A DNA stretch of 64,000 nt from Porphyromonas cangingivalis (lineage in GTDB: Bacteria > Bacteroidota > Bacteroidia > Bacteroidales > Porphyromonadaceae), in the NCBI RefSeq assembly GCF_900638305.1, contig NZ_LR134506.1, forward strand, positions 682,001 to 746,000. The letters run 5' to 3'. Under the pieces are notes generated by a model. That model was not told where the DNA came from and did no database searches. It saw only the letters and a list, made by a program, of their open reading frames with translations. Below are positions 45,804 to 54,704 of this stretch, one piece after another; within the stretch, counting starts at the first letter, position 1; the number at the start of each line of letters is the position of its first letter. Made by a program: the position numbers and the translations under genes.

Positions 45804-47084
45804 TCATTGAGTATTTACAATATGTTCGATGTCGGTATGTCGAAAATGTTTTTCGGCATACTCTTTCGTGATGTGTAGCTCACTCACATCCTGCGAAGGT
45901 ATCTCATACATCGCATCCATCATAATACTCTCAAAGATAGACCGAAGCCCTCTTGCACCGATGTTGTACTCTTGAGCTTTGTCGACAATGAAGTCGTAGA
46001 CCTCATCATCGATCTTGAGATCCACGTCATCCATCTCCATGAGTTTGCTGTACTGCTTGGAGATCGCATTTTGGGGCTGAGTCAATATTGTCCTCAACGT
46101 ATCTCTATCCAATGGTTGGAGATAAGTAAGGATAGGAAGACGGCCTATAATCTCAGGGATTAGCCCGAAAGCCTTGAGATCCGAAGGTGTCACATACTTG
46201 AGAAGATCGTCCTTGCTGATATCTTTTGAGTTTTTGCCGGCTGTGTAACCGACCACACGAGTGTTGAGACGTTGAGCAATCTTTCGCTCTATGCCATCGA
46301 ATGCCCCACCACAGATAAATAAAATGTTCTCCGTATTGACCACGATCATCTTCTGCTCGGGGTGCTTACGTCCACCTTGTGGAGGCACATTGACATCTGT
46401 CCCCTCAAGGAGTTTGAGCAGACTTTGCTGAACCCCCTCGCCACTGACATCCCTTGTGATCGATGGGTTGTCACCCTTACGGGCTATCTTATCTATTTCG
46501 TCGATGAAGACAATCCCACGCTGAGCAGCATCCACATCATAGTCTGCTGCTTGGAGAAGGCGTGTCAATATACTCTCCACATCTTCTCCGACATAGCCGG
46601 CTTGTGTAAACACAGTGGCATCCACGATGGTGAAAGGCACCTTCAGGAGCTTGGATATCGTCTTTGCAAGCAATGTCTTTCCGGTACCCGTAGGTCCGAC
46701 GATGATAATGTTGCTCTTGTCGATCTCGACCTCATCTTTATCTTCGCTGTGATAAAGATCTTCCAGATGAAGCAACCTTTTATAATGATTATAAACGGCA
46801 ACGGCCAAGGACTTCTTCGCAGCTTGTTGTCCCATCACGAAGAGGTCGAGATACTCGACGATCTCCTTAGGCTTGGGTAGCTCACTCATCTGATGGATCT
46901 CGAATGAGTCCGGTCTGATCTGTCGCATAGCCTCCTGCACTGCATTGTGAACAGAGGTGGCACATTCGTTGCAGATATTTCCCACAGGTCCAGGCACGAG
47001 GAACTCAAGCATCGACTCGGGTCGCCCACAGACACTGCAGGATTGTTCTTCCTTAAACTTATTGTTTTGAGATTTCTTTGCCAT
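45804..47084 (-). CDS. clpX: ATP-dependent Clp protease ATP-binding subunit ClpX
   Basis: AAA+ unfoldase that feeds ClpP. Length is 426 residues. The N-terminal zinc domain has C16, C19, C38 and C41; Walker A GPTGTGKT (about 128), Walker [10 protein letters not shown], and the pore and sensor regions are complete, with IGARGLRSI near the C terminus. The ClpP-binding loop region ([13 protein letters not shown]) is recognisable. It starts 8 bases after clpP, with recQ 81 bases downstream. Confidence 0.96.
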   Translation of the reverse strand: MAKKSQNNKFKEEQSCSVCGRPESMLEFLVPGPVGNICNECATSVHNAVQEAMRQIRPDSFEIHQMSELPKPKEIVEYLDLFVMGQQAAKKSLAVAVYNHYKRLLHLEDLYHSEDKDEVEIDKSNIIIVGPTGTGKTLLAKTISKLLKVPFTIVDATVFTQAGYVGEDVESILTRLLQAADYDVDAAQRGIVFIDEIDKIARKGDNPSITRDVSGEGVQQSLLKLLEGTDVNVPPQGGRKHPEQKMIVVNTENILFICGGAFDGIERKIAQRLNTRVVGYTAGKNSKDISKDDLLKYVTPSDLKAFGLIPEIIGRLPILTYLQPLDRDTLRTILTQPQNAISKQYSKLMEMDDVDLKIDDEVYDFIVDKAQEYNIGARGLRSIFESIMMDAMYEIPSQDVSELHITKEYAEKHFRHTDIEHIVNTQ

Positions 47085-47092
47085 TGTCCGCC

Positions 47093-47791
47093 TTACTCCT
47101 TAGTCTTCTTTTCACGAACAAGCACCTTGTCGATCATTCCATACTTGAGAGCCTCCTCCGAAGTCATCCAATAATCTCTGTCGCTGTCTCGCTCGACCTG
47201 CTCCACACTCATGCCTGAGTGATCGGAGATGATCTTATAGAGTTCCTGCTTGACTCTGAGGATCTCTCGGGCTGCGATTTCAAGATCTGAAGCCTGCCCT
47301 TGCATACCTCCAAGAGGCTGGTGGATCATCACGCGAGAGTGTGGCAAAGCAAAACGTTTGCCCTTCTCTCCGGCAACAAGAATGACAGAAGCCATCGAAG
47401 CTGCCATGCCGGTGCATATCGTGGACACATCACAACTGATATATTGCATCGTGTCGTATATACCATAACCGGCATATACCGACCCACCGGGCGAATTGAT
47501 ATAAATCGAAATATCCTTGCCCGGATCGCTTGTATCGAGGAAAAGTAGCTGAGCTTGAATCACATTGGCCACATAGTCGTTGATAGGAGCACCGAGGAAG
47601 ATGATACGATCCATCATCAATCTGGAAAACACATCCATCTGTGCAATATTTAACTGTCTCTCCTCGATAATACTTGGAGAGATATATCCTCCACCCTGAG
47701 CTACGATGCTGTTGTAGTCATGGAGCGTCTGAGAGCTGATACCAAGATGCTTGGTAGCAAACTTCTGAAATTCATCTTTTATGGTGTACAT
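47093..47791 (-). CDS. clpP: ATP-dependent Clp protease proteolytic subunit ClpP
   Basis: Serine protease that forms the barrel partner of ClpX. Length is 232 residues from the chosen start [11 protein letters not shown] at 47791; an ATG nine codons upstream (47818) would add an unrelated basic stretch. Catalytic residues: serine in GMAASMASV, histidine in [10 protein letters not shown] and aspartate in SDRDYWM. The N terminus is about 35 residues longer than in E. coli, as often in Bacteroidetes. A promoter-like TTG-N19-TACCTTTA arrangement lies upstream. Trigger factor, often next to clpP, is absent here. Confidence 0.94.
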   Translation of the reverse strand: MYTIKDEFQKFATKHLGISSQTLHDYNSIVAQGGGYISPSIIEERQLNIAQMDVFSRLMMDRIIFLGAPINDYVANVIQAQLLFLDTSDPGKDISIYINSPGGSVYAGYGIYDTMQYISCDVSTICTGMAASMASVILVAGEKGKRFALPHSRVMIHQPLGGMQGQASDLEIAAREILRVKQELYKIISDHSGMSVEQVERDSDRDYWMTSEEALKYGMIDKVLVREKKTKE

Positions 47792-47847
47792 ATATTTATT
47801 GTGATTATAGAGACACACGAAGAGGTCTCATCTTGACATTTCAGGAC

Positions 47848-47877
47848 TAAAGGTATAAGTTTTTTCGCAACTGACAA
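47848..47877 (-). promoter_or_regulatory. Candidate promoter of clpP-clpX(-recQ)
   Basis: On the minus strand, TTG (47877-47875), then 19 bases, then TACCTTTA (47855-47848), one base off TAnnTTTG. The spacing equals the Bacteroidetes -33/-7 consensus. It lies 57 bases before the clpP ATG. Confidence 0.5.
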
Positions 47878-47967
47878 GCCGGCGATGAATATTCGCTCAG
47901 AGATTGTCATATTTATCTTTCGTAAGACTCTCATAGGTTATATAAGAGCAAAAAAGAAGATCTCTCG

Positions 47968-48060
47968 ATGCTCTGAAAAAAGTCGTAGGACTTGATGAAG
48001 AAGATCGTAGAACTCGTGATCGAAAGTCGTAAGGATTAATTTTGAAGATCCTACGACCTT
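47968..48060 (-). repeat. 22-bp periodic intergenic repeat, copy B
   Basis: Three TCGTA cores on the plus strand start at 47983, 48005 and 48027, exactly 22 bases apart; read on the minus strand they match copy A (1578-1645) in order. The unit at 48033-48012 is 20/22 identical to 1578-1599. At the end, GTCGTAAGGAT (48026-48036) can pair with ATCCTACGAC (48048-48057), forming a hairpin that copy A lacks. Confidence 0.7.
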
Positions 48061-48121
48061 GTGTTTTGGGCATTGCAAGCTGATAAATTGGGAAACACCG
48101 TCGGTTATGGTATATGTTTTG

Positions 48122-48129
48122 TAACTTTG
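48122..48129 (+). promoter_or_regulatory. Candidate -7 promoter element for panC
   Basis: TAACTTTG, an exact TAnnTTTG match, 35 bases upstream of the panC ATG. Confidence 0.5.
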
Positions 48130-48164
48130 GGGTCTGATACAATCACTAACGCAAAGATAAAGAC

Positions 48165-49028
48165 ATGATCATCATAAGAGAAAAATCTGCCCTCATGGAG
48201 GCAGTCAAGAGAGCAAAGTCTGAGGGTATGACTATTGGCTTTGTGCCAACGATGGGGGGGCTACACGCCGGTCATCTCAGTCTTATCGAACGATGCAAAG
48301 AGGAGACCGACTTCTGTGTCGCAAGCGTCTTCCTCAACCCGACACAGTTTAACGACAAAAATGACTTGGTCACTTATCCTCACGACCCCGTACAAGATGA
48401 GGCCCTCCTCCAACTCGCGGGCGTAGACATCATGTTTGCCCCTTCGGCTGAAGAAATGTACGAAGCCGGAGAGACTGCTCCTAAGTTTGACATCGGCAGA
48501 GTGGCAGAAGTCATGGAAGGTGCCCACCGCCCCGGCCACTTCGAGGGGGTCACATGGGTAGTGAGCAAGCTCTTCAGACTGGTCAATCCGGACAAAGCCT
48601 TTTTTGGTGAAAAAGATTTCCAGCAAATAGCAGTTATTCGTCGCATGATAGAGGTATCGGAGGATATGAAAGAGATAGAAATTGTCCCCTGCCCTGTCAT
48701 CAGAGAGGCTGACGGCCTTGCAATGAGTTCGAGAAACAACAGACTTTCAGACGAGCAAAGAAGTGCTGCGCCCAAGATATTTGAAGCTCTTCAAGCGGGT
48801 TCAGAGGCTCAAAAGTCGGGTTCAGATGTAGATGAAGTCCATCGGCTTGTGGTCGATATGATCGACAAGCATCCACTCCTCAAAGTCGAGTATTTCAGCA
48901 TTGTCGATGGTCGTACTCTCGAAGACGTAAAGACATGGGACGAAGCAGAAGATGTAGTCGGATGCATTACGGTATTCTGCGGAGAAGTGCGTCTGATAGA
49001 CCATATTCATCTCACTTCCAAAGGATAA
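48165..49028 (+). CDS. panC: Pantothenate synthetase (pantoate--beta-alanine ligase)
   Basis: Joins pantoate and beta-alanine with ATP to make pantothenate for coenzyme A. Length is 287 residues. Nucleotidyltransferase motifs: VPTMGGLHAGHLSLIE (HxGH-type, about 25-40), FLNPTQFN, FGEKDFQQ and MSSRNNRLS (the KMSKS counterpart). No panB or panD is nearby. The next gene begins 5 bases downstream but is functionally unrelated, so read-through is likely. Confidence 0.95.
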   Translation: MIIIREKSALMEAVKRAKSEGMTIGFVPTMGGLHAGHLSLIERCKEETDFCVASVFLNPTQFNDKNDLVTYPHDPVQDEALLQLAGVDIMFAPSAEEMYEAGETAPKFDIGRVAEVMEGAHRPGHFEGVTWVVSKLFRLVNPDKAFFGEKDFQQIAVIRRMIEVSEDMKEIEIVPCPVIREADGLAMSSRNNRLSDEQRSAAPKIFEALQAGSEAQKSGSDVDEVHRLVVDMIDKHPLLKVEYFSIVDGRTLEDVKTWDEAEDVVGCITVFCGEVRLIDHIHLTSKG

Positions 49029-49033
49029 AAGCC

Positions 49034-50545
49034 ATGAAAAGGCTCATAGTCCTCACCGCACTGACAGTCTCCACACTCATGTGTGGCCAGGCTGTCGGAG
49101 CTTCGGCACAGGCACAGCCTGACAGCATCATCACAAAGAAGTATGAGGTACGTGCCGTCTGGCTTACAACGATATTCAACCTCGACTGGCCCAAAAGACC
49201 GGCACAGACACAGAAAGATGAGAAGAGACAGCAACAAGAGTTGTCTGCTTTTCTCGACAGGCTATACAACGCAGGCATCAATACCGTCTACCTCCAAGTC
49301 AGAGGGAGGGGTGACTTGATATACCCCTCTTCGATAGAACCCATAAGTCCCGCTATCAAAGGGAAATACTTGCCTTCACTGTCTTATGATCCTCTGAAAT
49401 ATGCAATCGATGAGTGCCACAAGAGGGGTATGAGAGTCCACGCTTGGCTTGTGACATTACCACTTGGCTCCGCGTCTTATGTCAAGACTTTGGGCTCAAA
49501 TGCATACGTCAAGAACAACCCAAGACATTGCCTTAAATACCAAGGTGAGTGGTATATGGATCCTTCTTCAGAGGAGACCATCAAGCACCTAAGGAAAATC
49601 GTGAAGGAACTGGCCTGCAAGTATGAGATAGATGGTGTTCAGTTGGATTACATCCGCTATCCTTCGAACAAAGATGACTTCCCCGACAGGCAAACTTATG
49701 CCAGATCCGGATCGAGACTCAGCAAAGAAGAGTGGCGTAAAGCAAACATCAACAGGATAGTCTCCGGCATATACGAACAAGTCAAAGCAATTCGTCCCGA
49801 GATAGAAGTCAGTGCCTCCCCTCTCGGTAAGTACAGAGAAGTGAAATCATTGGGCGAAGTGGGTTGGACAGCTCTCGAAAGCGTACATCAAGATCCTCTT
49901 CAATGGGAAAAGGAGACAAAGATAGATGCGTTGGCTCCGATGTTGTACTACAAGGAGAAGTTGTTTTATCCTTTCGTGGAGGATTGGACGAATGTATTTA
50001 AGACACCGATCATCGTCGGTCTTGGATCCTACAGATTGATGAAAGGGGAAGGGAATTGGAAATTGGATGAGGTCTTGGCTCAGGTCAGGTATGTCCAACA
50101 GCATGAAAAGACTTCGGGGATGGCTTTTTTCCGAGCAGATCAGGTGGTATCACCTACATTCGGTCTTTATGAGCAACTCAAAGACAGCTTATTTGTACGC
50201 CCCACCCTTCCACTCAAAGCAGAGGGCAGAGCATCTGACACAAAGCCCTCACAGATAGAAATCAAAGAACAAAAGGATGGACTTCATCTGTCTTGGCAGT
50301 ATGATGCATCAAGAGATGAAAGAGTCATGTATGTCATCTACGTTTCTACCAACGAGGAAGTGAATGTCGATCGTGGCAGTCACATGGTCGCCAGAAGTCT
50401 TACAAATGAGATCCTCATCCCATGGAAACAAATTCCTCAAGACAGCCTTATCACATTTACCATATCCGTCTACAATGTCAGAAATGGCAAAGAGACTGTC
50501 TCTGCAGAGAAGCATGCTTACTATAGGACATCAGACCCAAAATAA
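49034..50545 (+). CDS. Exported glycosyl hydrolase-like 10 (GHL10) family protein
   Basis: A 503-residue protein with an N-terminal signal peptide (about 1-25). The main domain (about 35-350) is a predicted TIM barrel of the GHL10 type: EVRAVWLTTIFNLDWP, YNAGINTVYLQVRGRGD, RVHAWLV and DGVQLDYIRYP. The C-terminal 90 residues look like a fibronectin type III or similar beta domain. Family members are thought to cleave peptidoglycan-linked or other glycans, but few have been tested. The start at 49034 was chosen for the signal peptide, 5 bases after panC. Confidence 0.87.
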   Translation: MKRLIVLTALTVSTLMCGQAVGASAQAQPDSIITKKYEVRAVWLTTIFNLDWPKRPAQTQKDEKRQQQELSAFLDRLYNAGINTVYLQVRGRGDLIYPSSIEPISPAIKGKYLPSLSYDPLKYAIDECHKRGMRVHAWLVTLPLGSASYVKTLGSNAYVKNNPRHCLKYQGEWYMDPSSEETIKHLRKIVKELACKYEIDGVQLDYIRYPSNKDDFPDRQTYARSGSRLSKEEWRKANINRIVSGIYEQVKAIRPEIEVSASPLGKYREVKSLGEVGWTALESVHQDPLQWEKETKIDALAPMLYYKEKLFYPFVEDWTNVFKTPIIVGLGSYRLMKGEGNWKLDEVLAQVRYVQQHEKTSGMAFFRADQVVSPTFGLYEQLKDSLFVRPTLPLKAEGRASDTKPSQIEIKEQKDGLHLSWQYDASRDERVMYVIYVSTNEEVNVDRGSHMVARSLTNEILIPWKQIPQDSLITFTISVYNVRNGKETVSAEKHAYYRTSDPK

Positions 50546-50605
50546 CCCTCTGCTCGGCTCATTGTCAGAGAAAAACAAAAGAGAATATCTCAGCATAATA
50601 TTTGG

Positions 50606-50613
50606 TATATTTG
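50606..50613 (+). promoter_or_regulatory. Candidate -7 promoter element for purM
   Basis: TATATTTG, an exact TAnnTTTG match, 25 bases before the purM ATG. It may drive purM, prfA and the first cob genes, which follow with short gaps. Confidence 0.5.
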
Positions 50614-50638
50614 CATTAGCAATAAATAAATCGAAACT

Positions 50639-51817
50639 ATGGCAACTATAAATCCCAACGAAATGTATCGCCTTAGAGGTGTTTCTGCCGACAAAGAGGA
50701 GGTACACAACGCGATAAAAAATGTAGACAAAGGACTCTTTCCTCAAGCCTTTTGCAAGCTCACTCCGGACTTGCTTGGTGGCGATCCCGAGTATTGTAAC
50801 TTGATGCACGCCGATGGTGCAGGGACAAAGAGTTCGTTGGCTTACTTGTATTGGAAGGAAACGGGAGATCTATCCGTATGGAAAGGGATTGCACAAGATG
50901 CCATAGTCATGAATATCGATGACCTGCTTTGTGTGGGCGCAACAGACCGAATACTTTTATCATCAACCATCGGACGCAACAAGAGACTCATCCCCGGAGA
51001 GGTCATCGGAGCTGTCATCAATGGGACAGAAGAGATACTTCAGTCGTTGAGAGATCAAGGTGTAGGCATACACTCGACCGGTGGAGAGACTGCCGATGTG
51101 GGAGATCTTGTACGCACAATCATTGTGGACAGCACCGTAACTTGCCGTATGCGTCGTGACGAAGTCATAGACAATGCAAACATCAAGGGAGGCGATGTCA
51201 TCGTAGGCCTTTGTTCGTATGGACAAGCGACTTATGAAGATGCCTACAATGGTGGTATGGGTAGCAATGGACTTACGTCTGCACGACATGATGTATTCGG
51301 GCATTATCTTGCAGAGAAATACCCTGAGTCGTACGATACAGGACTACCTGATGATGTGATCTACTGTGGAAAGAAGAATCTCACCGACCCTGTACCGGGT
51401 ACAGGTGTTGACTTTGGGAAGTTGGTCCTGTCCCCTACTCGTACTTATGCCCCTGTGATCGCAGAAGTCCTCAGACAGCATAGAAAAGATATTCATGGCA
51501 TGATCCACTGTACCGGAGGAGCTCAGACAAAGGTTATGCATTTCGTCAAAGGGAAAAGGGTCATCAAGGATGCTTGGTTCGACATCCCCCCATTATTCAA
51601 AACAATCATGGAAGAGGGGAAAACACCGGCAAAGGAACTCTACAAAGTCTTCAACATGGGACACCGCATGGAATTGTATGTGCCTGCCGATATAGCTGGC
51701 GAGTTGATTGAGATCTCTCGTAGTTTCAACATCGATGCCAAGATCATTGGTCGTGTTGAGGAGACGGAGCACAATCAACTCATCTTGGATACGCCGTTAG
51801 GACGTTTTGAATACTGA
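50639..51817 (+). CDS. purM: Phosphoribosylformylglycinamidine cyclo-ligase (AIR synthase)
   Basis: Purine pathway enzyme closing the imidazole ring of AIR. Length is 392 residues, a little longer than E. coli PurM (345), as usual in Bacteroidetes. Features: HADGAGTKSSLAYLYW, DAIVMNIDDLLCVGA, STGGETADVGDLV and the glycine-rich IHCTGGAQTKVM. The TGA stop overlaps the prfA ATG. purH lies near the window start, so the two purine genes are not linked. Confidence 0.92.
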   Translation: MATINPNEMYRLRGVSADKEEVHNAIKNVDKGLFPQAFCKLTPDLLGGDPEYCNLMHADGAGTKSSLAYLYWKETGDLSVWKGIAQDAIVMNIDDLLCVGATDRILLSSTIGRNKRLIPGEVIGAVINGTEEILQSLRDQGVGIHSTGGETADVGDLVRTIIVDSTVTCRMRRDEVIDNANIKGGDVIVGLCSYGQATYEDAYNGGMGSNGLTSARHDVFGHYLAEKYPESYDTGLPDDVIYCGKKNLTDPVPGTGVDFGKLVLSPTRTYAPVIAEVLRQHRKDIHGMIHCTGGAQTKVMHFVKGKRVIKDAWFDIPPLFKTIMEEGKTPAKELYKVFNMGHRMELYVPADIAGELIEISRSFNIDAKIIGRVEETEHNQLILDTPLGRFEY

Positions 51818-52911
51818 TGTCAATGGCAGAAGGACTTGATATACTCAAACGGACAGAAGGTCTGAAGGAAAGGTTCGCCGAGGTCACGACGATGATCTCG
51901 GATCCTGATGTGATCTCTGATAGGGCGAGGTTCGAAAAGCTCAGTCGTGAGTACAAAGACTTGGAAGCGATCGTCGTCACGACAGATAGGTATAGGTCAC
52001 TTTTGGATCAGCTCCAAGAAAATAGAGAACTCCTATCTTCAGAAAAAGATGAGGACATGGTAGGATTTATCAAAGAAGAGATATCCTCGATTGAAGATGA
52101 GATCCCTCACCTTGAAGAAGAAATAAAGCTACTCCTCGTCCCCAAGGATCCCGAAGACAGCAAAAACACCATCATCGAGATACGTGGGGGCACGGGAGGC
52201 GATGAGGCCGCACTCTTTGCGGGAGATCTGTACAAGATGTATGTACGTTACTGCGAATCTCGTGGATGGAGATGCACGACAACATCAATGAGTGAAGGAA
52301 CTTTGGGAGGATTTAAGGAGATTGTTTTCACTGTCGAAGGGGAAGGTGTCTATGGCACACTCAAGTATGAGTCCGGGGTGCATCGTGTGCAACGAGTGCC
52401 GCAGACAGAGACCCAAGGGCGTGTACACACCTCGGCTGCCACAGTGGCTGTATTGCCCGAGGCAGACGAGTTTGAGGTAGACATCAAGGAGTCTGACATA
52501 CGTATAGACCTTTTTTGCAGTTCCGGAGCCGGAGGTCAGTCCGTCAATACGACCTACTCTGCCGTTCGGTTGGTACACATACCCACCGGGATTGTCGTGC
52601 AAAGCCAAGACGAGCGATCTCAGTTGAAGAATAAGGCCAAGGCCATGACCGAACTACGGACACGCATCTACAACCTTGAACATCAGAAGTATCTGGACGA
52701 GATAGCCTCCAAGCGCAAGACCATGGTCTCGACGGGTGACAGGTCGGCTAAAATACGTACCTACAACTATCCTCAAGGGCGTGTCACCGATCATCGTATC
52801 AACCTCACTCTGTATCAACTCAGCGATATCATTGGAGGTAATATACAACCTCTCATAGATGCCCTCACAGTGGCTGAAAATGCAGAGCGTTTGAAGTCTG
52901 CAGAACTCTAA
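51817..52911 (+). CDS. prfA: Peptide chain release factor 1 (RF1)
   Basis: Reads UAA and UAG stop codons and triggers peptide release. Length is 364 residues. The catalytic GGQ lies in SSGAGGQSVNTTYSA (about 235); the RF1 P-x-T recognition tripeptide appears as PQT in RVPQTETQGRVHTSA. There is no programmed frameshift, which separates it from RF2. The ATG at 51817 overlaps the purM stop; a second ATG two codons later is equally possible. cobU starts 19 bases downstream. Confidence 0.95.
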   Translation: MSMAEGLDILKRTEGLKERFAEVTTMISDPDVISDRARFEKLSREYKDLEAIVVTTDRYRSLLDQLQENRELLSSEKDEDMVGFIKEEISSIEDEIPHLEEEIKLLLVPKDPEDSKNTIIEIRGGTGGDEAALFAGDLYKMYVRYCESRGWRCTTTSMSEGTLGGFKEIVFTVEGEGVYGTLKYESGVHRVQRVPQTETQGRVHTSAATVAVLPEADEFEVDIKESDIRIDLFCSSGAGGQSVNTTYSAVRLVHIPTGIVVQSQDERSQLKNKAKAMTELRTRIYNLEHQKYLDEIASKRKTMVSTGDRSAKIRTYNYPQGRVTDHRINLTLYQLSDIIGGNIQPLIDALTVAENAERLKSAEL

Positions 52912-52930
52912 TAACCTAACCCCAAAAGTT

Positions 52931-53440
52931 ATGCATAAGATCATATTTGTAACAGGAGGGCAACGCTCGGGTAAAAGTGCTTTTGCACAAAACCTTGCAG
53001 AAAGTCTTTCGGCTCATCGGATTTATCTCGCAACCGCAAGGCACTGGGATGCAGACTTCGACAAGCGTATCAGATTGCATCAAGAAGCAAGGGGGAGTGG
53101 CTGGGAGACACTGGAGGAAGAAAAGTATCTCAGCAGGAACGATCTGTCGGGTAAAGTCGTTCTACTCGACTGTATAACACTCTGGCTGACAAATATTTAT
53201 CACGACAACGAATACAAGATGCAACCCACCCTGTCGGAAGCTAAAGAAGAGTGGAACAAGTTCATCGAACAAGACTTCACCCTCATCGTGGTGAGCAATG
53301 AAATCGGCATGGGGCTACACCCCATAGATGAATCCACACGTCACTTTGCCGACATACATGGGTGGATCAATCAGCATGTGGCATCATCCGCCGATGAGGT
53401 CTATCTGACCGTCTCAGGCATACCCGTAAAGATCAAATAA
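52931..53440 (+). CDS. cobU: Adenosylcobinamide kinase/adenosylcobinamide-phosphate guanylyltransferase
   Basis: Activates adenosylcobinamide to the GDP derivative for nucleotide-loop assembly of cobalamin. Length is 169 residues. P-loop GGQRSGKSAFA (residues 8-18), YLATARHWDADF with the guanylylated histidine region, the LLDCITLWLTN strand and VVSNEIGMGLHP are all typical. First of seven cobalamin genes. No B12 riboswitch fits in the 19 bases behind prfA, so expression likely depends on the purM-prfA transcript. Confidence 0.93.
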   Translation: MHKIIFVTGGQRSGKSAFAQNLAESLSAHRIYLATARHWDADFDKRIRLHQEARGSGWETLEEEKYLSRNDLSGKVVLLDCITLWLTNIYHDNEYKMQPTLSEAKEEWNKFIEQDFTLIVVSNEIGMGLHPIDESTRHFADIHGWINQHVASSADEVYLTVSGIPVKIK

Positions 53441-53463
53441 TGAGTTATTAAATACCCTCTTTG

Positions 53464-54480
53464 ATGAAAACATTTGACGAACAACTCTGGGAAAAAATCA
53501 ATACTCGCACCAAACCTTTGGGCTCTTTGGGCAAATTGGAACAGATTGCCTTCAAAATAGGTAAGATACAACAAACCCTTTCGCCAGGGCTACGCAACCC
53601 GGCAATGCTTGTCTTTGCTGCAGACCATGGCATAGCAGACGAAGGTGTCAGTCCCTGCCCTAAAGAGATCACGTGGCAGATGGTGCAAAACTTCGTCAAC
53701 GGAGGTGCCGGTATCAGTGTGTTCTGCAAGCAACACAACATCCACCTGAGAGTAATCGATGGCGGTGTGGACTATGACTTCCCCGAAGAGCTCAATGTAG
53801 AGAGCTGTAAACTGGCAAGAGGTACACGCAACATGAGATACGAACCGGCGATGACCATAGAACTCTGTCAAACAGCGATGAACAAGGGAGCTGAGTATGT
53901 CCGTCAAGAGTACGAAAGAGGATGCAATGTCATTGGCTTTGGAGAGATGGGCATCGGCAATACCTCTCCGGCCTCACTTCTTCTGCATAAGTTTGTGGGT
54001 ACTCCTCTCGACGTCGCAGTCGGGAGAGGAGCCGGTCTTACCGATGATGGTCTGAAGCATAAATACAACATCCTCAAAGAAGTCTCAGAAAAGTATAACC
54101 CTCAGACACCTCTTGAAACCCTTGCCACTTTCGGAGGTATAGAGATCGCTATGATATGTGGCGCAGTCCTTGAAGCCAAACGACTCAATATGTTGATCAT
54201 AGCCGATGGTTTTATCACCTCATCCGGCTTCTTGGCAGCCTATGAGATGCAGCCAGATATCTTGGACAATGTCATCTTCAGCCATGCTTCAAAAGAACCG
54301 GGACATAAATCCATGGTCGAGTACATGAAGGGTGACCCTATCTTACACTTGGATCTCAGACTAGGTGAAGGGACAGGAGTTGCTATCGCTTACCCCATCA
54401 TACAGTCAGCACTTGTCTTCCTCAACGAGATGGCGAGCTTTGACGAAACCGGAGTTTTTGAGGTCGAGAAACATAGGTAA
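53464..54480 (+). CDS. cobT: Nicotinate-nucleotide--dimethylbenzimidazole phosphoribosyltransferase
   Basis: Makes alpha-ribazole phosphate, the lower ligand of cobalamin, from a benzimidazole and nicotinate mononucleotide. Length is 338 residues from the ATG at 53464 (a TTG lies one codon earlier). Conserved blocks: TKPLGSLGKLEQIA, VFAADHGIADEGVSP, FVNGGAGISVFC and GFGEMGIGNTSPAS. The C-terminal GEGTGVAIAYPI includes the catalytic glutamate. 23 bases behind cobU. Confidence 0.94.
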   Translation: MKTFDEQLWEKINTRTKPLGSLGKLEQIAFKIGKIQQTLSPGLRNPAMLVFAADHGIADEGVSPCPKEITWQMVQNFVNGGAGISVFCKQHNIHLRVIDGGVDYDFPEELNVESCKLARGTRNMRYEPAMTIELCQTAMNKGAEYVRQEYERGCNVIGFGEMGIGNTSPASLLLHKFVGTPLDVAVGRGAGLTDDGLKHKYNILKEVSEKYNPQTPLETLATFGGIEIAMICGAVLEAKRLNMLIIADGFITSSGFLAAYEMQPDILDNVIFSHASKEPGHKSMVEYMKGDPILHLDLRLGEGTGVAIAYPIIQSALVFLNEMASFDETGVFEVEKHR

Positions 54481-54522
54481 TCTCATCCAAAAACGTCTGA
54501 ATAAAAAGTATTTCACCCTAAA

Positions 54523-54530
54523 TATTTTTG
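54523..54530 (+). promoter_or_regulatory. Candidate -7 promoter element for cobS
   Basis: TATTTTTG, an exact TAnnTTTG match in the 224-base cobT-cobS gap. It would give a leader of about 165 bases that includes the hairpins at 54578-54628. The region is AT-rich, so a chance match is possible. Confidence 0.4.
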
Positions 54531-54577
54531 AAAAAAAGTATCAAATCGAGATAAATATTTCGGCTTTGTCCGACAAG

Positions 54578-54628
54578 CGACAGAATTCGTTCTATCACGG
54601 AACAGAAAAAATTCTGTCGGGGCACAGA
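54578..54628 (+). promoter_or_regulatory. Structured leader upstream of cobS, two exclusive hairpins
   Basis: A perfect 10-bp stem CGACAGAATT (54578-54587) with AATTCTGTCG (54610-54619) encloses a smaller GTTC/GAAC stem. The right arm also contains TCTGT (54613-54617), which can pair with ACAGA (54624-54628). The two structures exclude each other. The conserved B12-box and cobalamin riboswitch core were not found. Confidence 0.4.
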
Positions 54629-54704
54629 CGAGGCTCCACTCTACAACACGAACCAATAGATTGCCGTTGATCAATCTTTCCTTCAACAAACACTGACAAC
54701 CGCG

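Larger units (their letters stand above)
47792..48164. other. Divergent intergenic region, clpP to panC
   Basis: 373 bases between divergent genes. It carries a clpP promoter candidate (47848-47877), copy B of the 22-bp repeat (47968-48060) with a hairpin at its end (48026-48057), and a panC promoter element (48122-48129). No gene is visible. Confidence 0.6.

Noticed and set aside
48935-49033. Upstream extension of the GHL10 protein into panC
   Set aside because: It would overlap panC by 94 bases and bury the signal peptide; the ATG at 49034 gives a proper export signal.
51817-52911. PQT tripeptide in RF1 as a changed stop-codon reader
   Set aside because: RF1 is defined by P-x-T with a variable middle residue, so PQT is within the normal pattern and does not suggest altered codon reading.
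54481-54704. Cobalamin riboswitch upstream of cobS
   Set aside because: I could not find the conserved B12 box or the core GCCACTG-type segment; only hairpins of another kind are visible.
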